Shown one piece after another: positions 5,449 through 11,160 of a stretch of DNA of 11,160 bases. Where the stretch lies: contig DATKZS010000125.1 of the NCBI GenBank assembly GCA_035527835.1, positions 1 to 11,160 on the forward strand, in the 5' to 3' direction. The first letter of the stretch is position 1, and every line of letters begins with the position of its first letter. The translations under genes were made by a program, and so were the position numbers. Below the pieces are notes generated by a model. The model was not told the origin of the DNA. It worked only from the letters and a program-made list of their open reading frames with translations, and did not search any database. This DNA is from DATKZS01 sp035527835 [NCBI: bacterium]. GTDB taxonomy: Bacteria > RBG-13-61-14.

Positions 5449-6561
5449 TCATCCCCCCGGACGCAGGCTCCTGCGGGGAGGCACACCCGCGAACTCCTTG
5501 GGGTCCCACTCCTTCACTCCCCACCTGGTCGGGAACCCGCGCACGTCAACGTGGAGCTGGATCTGCGAGTTGCGGGGCGGCGCGTAAACCCCCACTCCTC
5601 CCGGCTCGACCCGGCCCGACTGCTCGAGCTCGGTGATGATGTCGCGCACCACCAAAGCGTCCCGGACGTCAATCACTCCGTCGCCGTTCATGTCGTCCAT
5701 GATCTCGTCGCGCGGCGATTCGTCAATGATGAAATCCACGGCCTCGCCCCACATGTGCCGGCTCAAGTCGGCCGCCGCCGAGACCCTTCTCGTCCTCAAT
5801 TTGTTCGACTTGGGCGAGATGAACCCGCCCCCGATGAATTGAAAGCGCGAGGGCAGACCGGAGAGCGCGAGCTCATCCTGGATCACCTCCAGCTTGCGCA
5901 CCAGGTCGTAGTCCAGCGTGAAATACTGCGGCAGCGGCGCCCTCCCGTCGTAGCCAAGATCGCCCAGCCGGAGGTGCGTGGAAATGAAGCGGCCCAGGAC
6001 GTCGTTGTCCAGGTAATAAAAATAAGCCGGCGGCCGGTAAAGCTCCGGGTTCTGCTTGTCCCGCCAGTCCGGGTACTCGCCCAGCTCGAACCCGTTCAAA
6101 AAGCCGCCCCGCAGCATGGACGACGGATAACCCACCAGGCAGGCGACGGTGATGCTCTTGTTCGCGCTCTTTTTCGCGGCCTTCACTCCCAGGCCCGGGC
6201 CGGGCGCGACGTAAAGTTTAACATCTAGCCAGTAAACGCCGCCCATCTCCGGCGTCTGAAGCACCACGCTCCCGCCCCGGCACCGGCACGTCCCCACGCC
6301 CCGGCACGAAAGCGCGCTCACGTCCGCCGCCCGGTCCATGCCCATGAAGCTCAACACCTGGTCCGAGCCCGGCGGCGCCAGGATGGCCGCGTACTCCGCG
6401 TTGATCTTGAGGCCGTTCCAGAGCAGCACCAGCGCGGCCGGCCCGTCCTTCCCCGCCTTGGCCCAGGCATCGCGGCCCGTAAAAAGACACGGCAATATAA
6501 TGGCCGCGAGCAAGGCCAGGACGCGCAGGCGCCGCCCGCCGATGGGGACAGGATATTTCAT
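5449..6561 (-). CDS. Secreted M15-like zinc peptidase with EF-hand/dockerin-like loop
   Basis: Predicted exported 370-residue protein, probably a peptidoglycan peptidase of the M15/VanY or DUF882 type. With the start at 6561, residues 1-34 make a signal peptide (basic GGRRLR, hydrophobic core, cut near AWA). Residues about 35-225 are an unrecognised N-terminal region with a cysteine cluster (C86, C92, C94). The peptidase motifs are SRHMWGEAVDF, giving zinc ligands H269 and D276, and QIQLHVDVRG, giving H337 and D339. Between them DMNGDGVIDVRD (290-301) matches the calcium loop of EF-hand/dockerin repeats. The upstream ATG at 6573 is equally possible; neither has a strong ribosome site, and longer starts run into a repeat. 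Substrate is inferred from family. It is divergent from rtcB and monocistronic. Confidence 0.75.
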   Translation of the reverse strand: MKYPVPIGGRRLRVLALLAAIILPCLFTGRDAWAKAGKDGPAALVLLWNGLKINAEYAAILAPPGSDQVLSFMGMDRAADVSALSCRGVGTCRCRGGSVVLQTPEMGGVYWLDVKLYVAPGPGLGVKAAKKSANKSITVACLVGYPSSMLRGGFLNGFELGEYPDWRDKQNPELYRPPAYFYYLDNDVLGRFISTHLRLGDLGYDGRAPLPQYFTLDYDLVRKLEVIQDELALSGLPSRFQFIGGGFISPKSNKLRTRRVSAAADLSRHMWGEAVDFIIDESPRDEIMDDMNGDGVIDVRDALVVRDIITELEQSGRVEPGGVGVYAPPRNSQIQLHVDVRGFPTRWGVKEWDPKEFAGVPPRRSLRPGG

Positions 6562-6632
6562 CGCCGCATCCATCCTCGTATGGCTAAATGGTAACATACA
6601 TTTCCGGACCGGTGAAAACCTATGGTTACTTT

Positions 6633-6691
6633 GTGGTGCAGGCGTCCCGCCTGCCCTCTGATCTTGAGTGCAGGCCAGAGGCCCGCACCAC
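6633..6691. repeat. Inverted repeat between the peptidase gene and rtcB
   Basis: GTGGTGCAGGCGTCCCGCCTGC (shown in part: GTGGTGCAGGC...GCCTGC, 6633-6654) is matched in inverse by 6670-6691, which ends GCACCAC. Only a few mismatches and one gap separate the arms. It lies in the divergent region before the rtcB promoter and resembles other palindromic dispersed repeats. Confidence 0.6.
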
Positions 6692-6741
6692 AATTAAGCA
6701 TGTCCACTATTTTTATCACTCTCTCCCGGCCTGCGGCCTTC

Positions 6742-6769
6742 TTGACACGGTCAGCGTTCGTTCTATATT
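6742..6769 (+). promoter_or_regulatory. Near-consensus promoter of rtcB
   Basis: Perfect TTGACA (6742-6747), a 16-base spacer, and TATATT (6764-6769). The start of transcription would fall near 6776, so the leader would be only about 9 bases and would barely include the GGAGA site before ATG 6785. If real, the message is nearly leaderless. Confidence 0.65.
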
Positions 6770-6784
6770 GTGTTTGGAGATTCC

Positions 6785-8218
6785 ATGGACACGCATCGCG
6801 AAAATAAATTTTTGGTCCGGGTCCCCAGAGCGGGCCGGATGAACATTGACGCCTGGATTTACGCGCGGCCCGAGCTGCGCCTCGAAGACGGGGCGCTCGC
6901 GCAGTTGTGCGACGCGGCGTCGCTGCCCGGCGTGCGCCACGCCCTGGGCATGCCCGACATCCACCAGGGCTACGGCGTGCCCATCGGCTCGGTGGTCGCG
7001 ACCGGTGACATCATCGTGCCCGCGGCCGTGGGCTACGACGTGAACTGCGGCATGCGCCTGCTGCTCACCTCGCTCCGCGCGGACGGCGTGGACCTGAAGA
7101 AGATCGCGCACGCAATCTCGCGCGACGTGCCGCTCGGGGAGGGCAAGTCCAACGTGGCGCTGAAAAAGGGCGACTTCGAGGCCGTGCTCGCGGGCGGCCT
7201 GTCCGCGCTGGTGTCGCTCCGTGCCGGCGGCCACCGGGTCTGGGAGTTCTTCGACGCGGACGCCGAGAAAATGGACCTGGAGCGGGTGGAGGACCGGGGC
7301 AGCATGGAGGGCGACCCGGCCGCGGTGCCGAAGCACGCGGTCGAGCGCGGCATTGACCAGCTAGGCTCGCTCGGCGGCGGCAACCATTTCATCGAGTTGC
7401 AGGAGGTGGGCGAGGTCCATGACCCGGCGCTCGCGGCGCGCTTCGGCATCTTTCCCGGCCAGCTCACCATCATGATCCATTCCGGCTCGCGCGGCTTCGG
7501 CCACGAGGTCGGCGGACATTTCATGAAGCTCGCCAAAGAGTACAATGAAAAGCACGGGGGCGGCAACCCGAGCTCCAGCCTGTGCTTCCTGCCCGCCGAT
7601 GCCAAGAACGGACGCGACTACATTGCCGCCATGCGCGCCGCCGCCAACTTCGCCTTCGCCAACCGCGCTCTGATGGGCGTGCTCGCCGCGGGCAACCTCC
7701 GCGCGCTTTACCCGGAGGCAAAAATCCGTCTGCTCTACGACGTGCCCCACAACATCGCCAAGATGGAGGAGCACGGCGGCGAGATGCTGTGGGTGCACCG
7801 AAAGGGCAGCACCCGCGCCTTCGACAAATTCCGCATGAAGCACACTCCCTTTTCCGACACGGGCCAGCCCGTGCTCATCCCCGGGTCCATGGGCACCGCG
7901 AGCTACGTCCTGGCCGGGGTGGAATCCGGCGTCAAAAGCCTTTATAGTGTTAATCACGGCGCCGGCCGGGTCATGTCGCGCACCCAGGCGGCGGGCGGCA
8001 GGAAGGGCCGGGGCCGCCGCCGGGAGGCCGCAATCTCGGACGAGGAATTCGCGCGGAGCATGGAGGGCATCGTGCTCATCGCCGCGGACCGGAGGGCGAT
8101 CAAGGAGGAAGCGCCGGCCGCGTACAAGGACATTGACGCGGTCATCGCCACGGTCGCCGACGCCGGGCTGGCGCTGCCGGTGGCCAGGCTCCGGCCCAAG
8201 GCCGTGCTCAAGGGGTAG
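6785..8218 (+). CDS. rtcB: RtcB RNA-splicing ligase
   Basis: GTP- and Mn2+-dependent RNA ligase of 477 residues that joins 2',3'-cyclic phosphate (or 3'-phosphate) ends to 5'-OH ends, in tRNA splicing or RNA repair. All active-site motifs are present: GYDVNCGMR with D85 and C88, LGGGNHF with H201, IHSGSRGFGH with H232, YDVPHN with H322, PGSMGT (366-371), and VNHGAGR with H391, the histidine that becomes guanylylated. The C-terminus KAVLKG keeps the terminal lysine-glycine of the family. I chose ATG 6785 because GGAGA precedes it by 5 bases; a GTG at 6770 would lie inside the promoter region. No archease partner is visible. A small cyclic-nucleotide-binding gene starts 3 bases after the stop, so the two are probably one operon. 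Confidence 0.96.
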   Translation: MDTHRENKFLVRVPRAGRMNIDAWIYARPELRLEDGALAQLCDAASLPGVRHALGMPDIHQGYGVPIGSVVATGDIIVPAAVGYDVNCGMRLLLTSLRADGVDLKKIAHAISRDVPLGEGKSNVALKKGDFEAVLAGGLSALVSLRAGGHRVWEFFDADAEKMDLERVEDRGSMEGDPAAVPKHAVERGIDQLGSLGGGNHFIELQEVGEVHDPALAARFGIFPGQLTIMIHSGSRGFGHEVGGHFMKLAKEYNEKHGGGNPSSSLCFLPADAKNGRDYIAAMRAAANFAFANRALMGVLAAGNLRALYPEAKIRLLYDVPHNIAKMEEHGGEMLWVHRKGSTRAFDKFRMKHTPFSDTGQPVLIPGSMGTASYVLAGVESGVKSLYSVNHGAGRVMSRTQAAGGRKGRGRRREAAISDEEFARSMEGIVLIAADRRAIKEEAPAAYKDIDAVIATVADAGLALPVARLRPKAVLKG

Positions 8219-8221
8219 ATC

Positions 8222-8704
8222 ATGGAAGACATCAAACTGTTGAAGCAGCTCCCCCTGTTCAAGGACTTCAAGGTCACCGAGGTCATGAACATCGCCATGG
8301 TCGCGGAGCAGGAAAGCTTCCGCGCGGGAGAGCTCATCTTCAAGGAAGGCGGGACCGGCGACGCGCTTTACGTGATCAAGAAGGGCCAGGTCCGCGTGGC
8401 CAAGCGCGACGCGTCGGGGGAGGAGCACGCGCTGGCGCTGCTCAAGCCCGGCGAGTACTTCGGCGAGATCAGCCTGGTGGACAAGTCGCCCCGCTCCGCT
8501 TCCGTCTATGCGGACAAGGACACCGAGCTCATCAAGATCAAGCGCACCGACTTCAGGAACCTCATCGCCGGCAACAAGGAAATCGAGCGCAAGTTCTACA
8601 AGTCATTTACCGAGGTCCTCTGCGAGCGCCTCCGCGTCGCCAACGAAAACCTCACCTTCAGCCAGGAAATCAACCGGATGATACGGGAGGTGGAGAACAA
8701 GTAA
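8222..8704 (+). CDS. Stand-alone cyclic-nucleotide-binding-domain protein
   Basis: Cytoplasmic protein of 160 residues, almost entirely one cNMP-binding (CAP effector) domain. Residues about 8-110 form the beta roll, with FRAGELIFKEGGTGDALYVI and VRVAKRD strands. The phosphate-binding cassette GEYFGEISLVDKSPRSAS carries E82, R91 and S92, the residues that normally hold cAMP or cGMP. Residues about 113-160 are helical (NKEIERKFYKSFTEVLCERL...) and resemble the dimerising C-helix. There is no helix-turn-helix, kinase or channel part, so any output must be through protein contact. AAGGGG precedes the ATG, and the 3-base gap from rtcB implies co-transcription. Ligand binding is plausible because the cassette is intact; a link to RNA ligation is inferred from position only. 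Confidence 0.85.
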   Translation: MEDIKLLKQLPLFKDFKVTEVMNIAMVAEQESFRAGELIFKEGGTGDALYVIKKGQVRVAKRDASGEEHALALLKPGEYFGEISLVDKSPRSASVYADKDTELIKIKRTDFRNLIAGNKEIERKFYKSFTEVLCERLRVANENLTFSQEINRMIREVENK

Positions 8705-8713
8705 TAAAAGTGC

Positions 8714-8741
8714 CACCGGTCGGTAACTGGTGTCTTTTCTT
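8714..8741 (+). terminator. Weak terminator after the rtcB operon
   Basis: A 7-bp stem, CACCGGT (8714-8720) with ACTGGTG (8726-8732), includes one G-T pair and is followed by TCTTTTCTT. It lies 9 bases after the stop codon. The stem is short and the T-run is broken, so termination may be partial. Confidence 0.45.
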
Positions 8742-8746
8742 AAGTC

Positions 8747-8775
8747 TTGACCATCCCCACCAAAGCTAATACCAT
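8747..8775 (+). promoter_or_regulatory. Possible promoter of the bioB-bioF operon
   Basis: TTGACC (8747-8752), a 17-base spacer, and TACCAT (8770-8775), four of six matches to TATAAT. The leader would be about 32 bases. No BirA-type long inverted operator was seen around it. Confidence 0.4.
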
Positions 8776-8813
8776 GACCCCACTGGCCGCATCAGCCTTG
8801 AAGGCCCGCATCA

Positions 8814-9803
8814 ATGGACATTACGAAAACCATAACCGCCATCGCCCAATCCGTCTCTCCGGACCACGGAATCGGCGAGGAGCTGGCCCTCGCGCTCGCC
8901 GATCTGCCGGACGCCGACGTGCCCATGCTTTTTCCGGTCACGCGGTCGCTCCGGGCCGCGCTGTCGGGCAACCGGGTTTACTTGTGCTCCATCATCAACG
9001 CCAAGTCCGGCCGCTGTTCGGAGGACTGCCGCTTCTGCGCCCAGTCCGCGCACTGGCGCACCGACGCGCCCGCGTATCCGCTACGCTCCCGCGACGAGAT
9101 CGTGGCCGCGGCCAGAGCCGCCAAGGAATTCCGCGCCCGCGAGTTCTCCATCGTGACCTCCGGCAAGGGGATCAACGAGGAGAGGGAGGTCATCGAGATC
9201 GCCGCAGCCATCGCCGGAATCAGCGAGCTGGGAATGAGGCCCTGCGTCTCGCCGGGCATCGTGGAGCAGGAGACGCTCACGAGGTGGAAGGCCGCGGGTC
9301 TCGCCCATTTCCATCACAACCTGGAGACCGCGCCCAGCTTTTTCAAGAGCGTCTGCACCACGCACCGGATCGAGGAGGACGTCGCGGTGGTCAAGGCCGC
9401 AAAGGCCGCGGGGCTTTCCGTGTGCTGCGGCGGCATCTTCGGGCTGGGCGAGAGCTGGCCCCAGCGCGTCGAGCTGGCGCTCTTGCTCCGCGAGCTTGAA
9501 GTGGACTCGGCGCCCGTGAACTTCCTGAACCCGATCCCGGGAACGCCCCTGGCCGACTCCGCGCCCGGAATCACCCCGCTCGACGCCCTCAAGACCATCG
9601 CGCTCATGCGCCTCGCCATGCCGCGCGTCAAGATCGTGGTCTGCGGCGGACGCCACGTGAACCTGCGCGACCTCCAGTCGTTCATGTTCGAGGCCGGGGC
9701 CAACGCCCTTATGGTCGGCGACTATCTCACTACCAGGAACCGCCCGGTCTCGGACGACCTCGGAATGATCGCCGATCTCGGCCTGGAGCCGGCCCCGCCA
9801 TGA
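8814..9803 (+). CDS. bioB: Biotin synthase, radical SAM
   Basis: Inserts sulfur into dethiobiotin to make biotin; 329 residues, normal length. The radical-SAM cluster motif is CSEDCRFC (C68, C72, C75). HHNLETAP (167-174) and the GGIFGLGES loop are family hallmarks, as is NFLNPIPGTPL. C144 and C204 align with E. coli Cys128 and Cys188, and R280 with Arg260. The position of E. coli Cys97 is Ser here (EFSIVTSG, S112), while extra cysteines occur at C58 (YLCSIINAKSG), C205 and C277 (VVCGGR). This resembles the anaerobe-type enzymes reported to use a different auxiliary iron-sulfur cluster. The start at 8814 has only a weak AAGG nine bases upstream. The gene is coupled to bioF by an ATGA overlap. 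Confidence 0.95.
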   Translation: MDITKTITAIAQSVSPDHGIGEELALALADLPDADVPMLFPVTRSLRAALSGNRVYLCSIINAKSGRCSEDCRFCAQSAHWRTDAPAYPLRSRDEIVAAARAAKEFRAREFSIVTSGKGINEEREVIEIAAAIAGISELGMRPCVSPGIVEQETLTRWKAAGLAHFHHNLETAPSFFKSVCTTHRIEEDVAVVKAAKAAGLSVCCGGIFGLGESWPQRVELALLLRELEVDSAPVNFLNPIPGTPLADSAPGITPLDALKTIALMRLAMPRVKIVVCGGRHVNLRDLQSFMFEAGANALMVGDYLTTRNRPVSDDLGMIADLGLEPAPP

Positions 9804-10957
9804 CCCTTTCATGGATCAGCGACGAGCTTCACGAGATCGAGGCGAGCGGACTCTTGCGCCGCCTCCGGTCCCTCGCCTCGACGCAGGGGCCGGTGATCGA
9901 GCTGGACGGCAGGAGCGTCATCAATTTTTCCGGCAACGACTACCTGGGCCTGGCCGGAGACCGGCGGCTGATCAGGGCGGCCCAGGCCGCGGCCGGAAAA
10001 TGGGGCGCGGGCTCGGGATCGTCGCGCCTCATCTCCGGAAACCTCGCCGTCTTCGCCAAGCTGGAGGCCGCGCTCGCCGAGTGGCTCGGCGCCCCCGCCG
10101 CGCTCCTCTTCACTTCCGGCTATCACGCCAACATCGGCGCCATCTGCTCGCTCGCAGGCCCCGGCGACGCCGTCTTCTCCGACCGCCTCAACCACGCCAG
10201 CATCATTGACGGCTGCCGCCTGTCCCGCGCCGCCGTCAATATTTACGAGCATGGCGACGCTTCCCATCTTGACCGCCTGCTCGCGGGAACGGCGGCGCGG
10301 CGCAAGCTCGTGGTCACCGAGACCGTGTTCAGCATGGAGGGCGACGTGGCGCCGCTCCCGGAGCTGATCGAGACGACGCGGCGTCACAATGTCATGATCA
10401 TGGTGGACGAGGCGCACGCGCTCGGCGTGCTCGGCCAGTCCGGCCGCGGAGCGCTCGAACATTTCGGGCTCGCCGCCGCTGACGTGGACGTTCTCATGGG
10501 CACGCTGGGCAAGGCGCTGGGCAGCTCCGGCGCGTTCGTGGCCGGGAGCGCGGAATTGATCGAGTTCCTGGTCAACCGCGCCCGCACCTTCATCTTCACC
10601 ACCGGCCCGGCGCCCGCCGCCGCCGGCGCCGCCCTCGAAGCCCTCCGCGTCATCCGCGAAGAGCCCTGGCGCAGGGAGCGCGCGCTGGCCCACGCCGACC
10701 GCCTGCGCGCGGCGCTCTCGGTGATGGGCCAGGACGCCGGGCCCGGGTCCGCGGCCATCGTCCCCGTGGTCCTCGGGACCCCCGAAGCCGCGCTCAGCCT
10801 TTCCGCCGCCCTCCTCGACCGCGGCATCTACGCTCAGGCCATCCGCCCGCCCACCGTGCCCTCCGGCTCCTCCCGCCTCCGCATCAGCCTCTGTGCCGGC
10901 CATACCGACGAGCAGGTGGATCAATTGATCGAGGCTCTTAAAGAGGCGATAAGATAA
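9800..10957 (+). CDS. bioF: 8-amino-7-oxononanoate synthase
   Basis: PLP enzyme of the alpha-oxoamine synthase family, 385 residues. It condenses pimeloyl-ACP (or -CoA) with L-alanine, the first step of biotin ring assembly. Visible motifs are FSGNDYLGLAG (43-53), GSGSSRLISGN (71-81), TSGYHANIG (105-113), the ring-stacking H132 in LNHASIIDG, VDEAHALGVLG with D203 and H206, and the Schiff-base lysine K238 in GTLGKALGSSG. The C-terminal domain ends with IRPPTVP and SSRLRISL, typical of BioF rather than Kbl or SPT. Its ATG overlaps the bioB stop as ATGA, so the two are made together. The usual partners bioA, bioD and the pimelate genes are not in this window, and the next gene is a probable transposase. 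Confidence 0.94.
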   Translation: MTLSWISDELHEIEASGLLRRLRSLASTQGPVIELDGRSVINFSGNDYLGLAGDRRLIRAAQAAAGKWGAGSGSSRLISGNLAVFAKLEAALAEWLGAPAALLFTSGYHANIGAICSLAGPGDAVFSDRLNHASIIDGCRLSRAAVNIYEHGDASHLDRLLAGTAARRKLVVTETVFSMEGDVAPLPELIETTRRHNVMIMVDEAHALGVLGQSGRGALEHFGLAAADVDVLMGTLGKALGSSGAFVAGSAELIEFLVNRARTFIFTTGPAPAAAGAALEALRVIREEPWRRERALAHADRLRAALSVMGQDAGPGSAAIVPVVLGTPEAALSLSAALLDRGIYAQAIRPPTVPSGSSRLRISLCAGHTDEQVDQLIEALKEAIR

Positions 10958-10981
10958 CCGCCAAGCCATCATGAATAAATA

Positions 10982-11058
10982 GGTCAGTGGCCTCACCGAG
11001 CGTGATGGGTTAGCATCAGCTCATTTACAAAATTAATTGAAAAGGAGGACCACTGACC
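10982..11058 (+). promoter_or_regulatory. Nested hairpin burying the ribosome site of the transposase
   Basis: GGTCAGTGGCCTC (10982-10994) pairs with GAGG (11045-11048) and CCACTGACC (11050-11058), a 13-bp stem with one bulged A at 11049. The right arm ends right at the ATG and contains most of the AAAGGAGG ribosome site. Inside it, GAGC/GCTC plus TGATG/CATCA (10998-11022, loop GGTTAG, bulged G11002) makes a second 9-bp hairpin. The pairing is read directly from sequence. The likely role is to block translation of read-through transcripts, or to be part of an element-encoded structured RNA. Confidence 0.65.
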
Positions 11059-11160
11059 ATGAGTAATGTAGCGCAAGAGGGGGTAACAGGCAAACACATT
11101 TTTTGCCCGATTGATCTTCACCAGGCGAGTATGATGGTGGGGATCGCGCTTGACCAGGGA
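11059..11160 (+). CDS. Probable IS110-like transposase, N-terminal 34 residues, cut by window edge
   Basis: A frame starting at ATG 11059, behind a strong AAAGGAGG, stays open to the end of the window: MSNVAQEGVTG, then KHIFCPIDLHQASMMVGIALD. The strand-forming stretch FCPIDLHQASMMVGIA resembles the first beta strand of the RuvC-like DEDD domain in IS110-family transposases (typically a GIDLHK-like motif), with D19 as the first catalytic acid. Only 34 residues are visible, so the family call is tentative; another RNase H-like protein is possible. It starts 101 bases after bioF and may represent insertion of an element into the end of the biotin operon. Confidence 0.5.
   Translation, partial: MSNVAQEGVTGKHIFCPIDLHQASMMVGIALDQG

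Larger units (their letters stand above)
10958..11160 (+). mobile_element. Probable left part of an IS110-like insertion sequence
   Basis: The transposase-like reading frame and the structured non-coding stretch before it suggest the left end of an element directly after bioF. The exact end is not determinable: IS110 elements often lack terminal inverted repeats and target duplications, and the right end lies outside the window. The non-coding left part cannot be longer than about 101 bases if bioF is intact. Confidence 0.4.

Noticed and set aside
5249-5636. Two + strand open frames of 94 and 112 codons
   Set aside because: They cross the double palindrome and then run antisense to the peptidase gene; composition does not look like protein.

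Overview
The window is GC-rich (roughly 60-65 % by eye) bacterial chromosome, probably from an uncultured and likely anaerobic bacterium. I cannot name a phylum. The hints are a biotin synthase whose cysteine pattern looks like the class found in anaerobes, many palindromic dispersed repeats between genes, and a plain core-gene set (HU, threonine aldolase, RtcB, BioB, BioF). Dispersed repeats occupy several of the gaps, and some have leaked into reading frames.

Left part (1-2162): a compact block of four + strand genes, bracketed by repeats related to CGCCAAG. In order: a small one-helix protein with a predicted coiled coil; a goose-type (g-type) lysozyme, with all three catalytic-site acids recognisable; a small two-helix membrane protein resembling a holin; and a membrane-anchored coiled-coil protein with a CxxC pair. 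The first two genes share an ATGA overlap, and the last two overlap by 17 bases. Gene order and topology look like a phage lysis cassette, but no capsid, tail or integrase gene is visible here.

Middle part (2163-6573): an exported CARDB-like protein behind a likely promoter and structured leader, closed by a strong terminator; a low-specificity threonine aldolase; a long compound palindromic repeat; an HU-family DNA-binding protein on the - strand with its own terminator; another double-palindrome repeat; and a secreted M15-type peptidase on the - strand with an EF-hand/dockerin-like calcium loop between its zinc ligands.

Right part (6742-11160): a near-consensus promoter drives rtcB (RNA ligase), followed three bases later by a small cyclic-nucleotide-binding-domain protein without an output domain. 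Then comes a bioB-bioF pair (last two steps of biotin ring assembly in reverse order, translationally coupled by ATGA). Immediately after bioF begins a probable IS110-like transposase cut by the window edge. Its Shine-Dalgarno sequence is buried in a 13-bp stem, with a second hairpin nested inside.

The most interesting items are the orphan lysis-like cassette, the hairpin-occluded transposase start (a possible structured or guide RNA region), the RtcB plus cyclic-nucleotide-sensor operon, the BioB auxiliary-cysteine pattern, and the calcium loop inside the peptidase.
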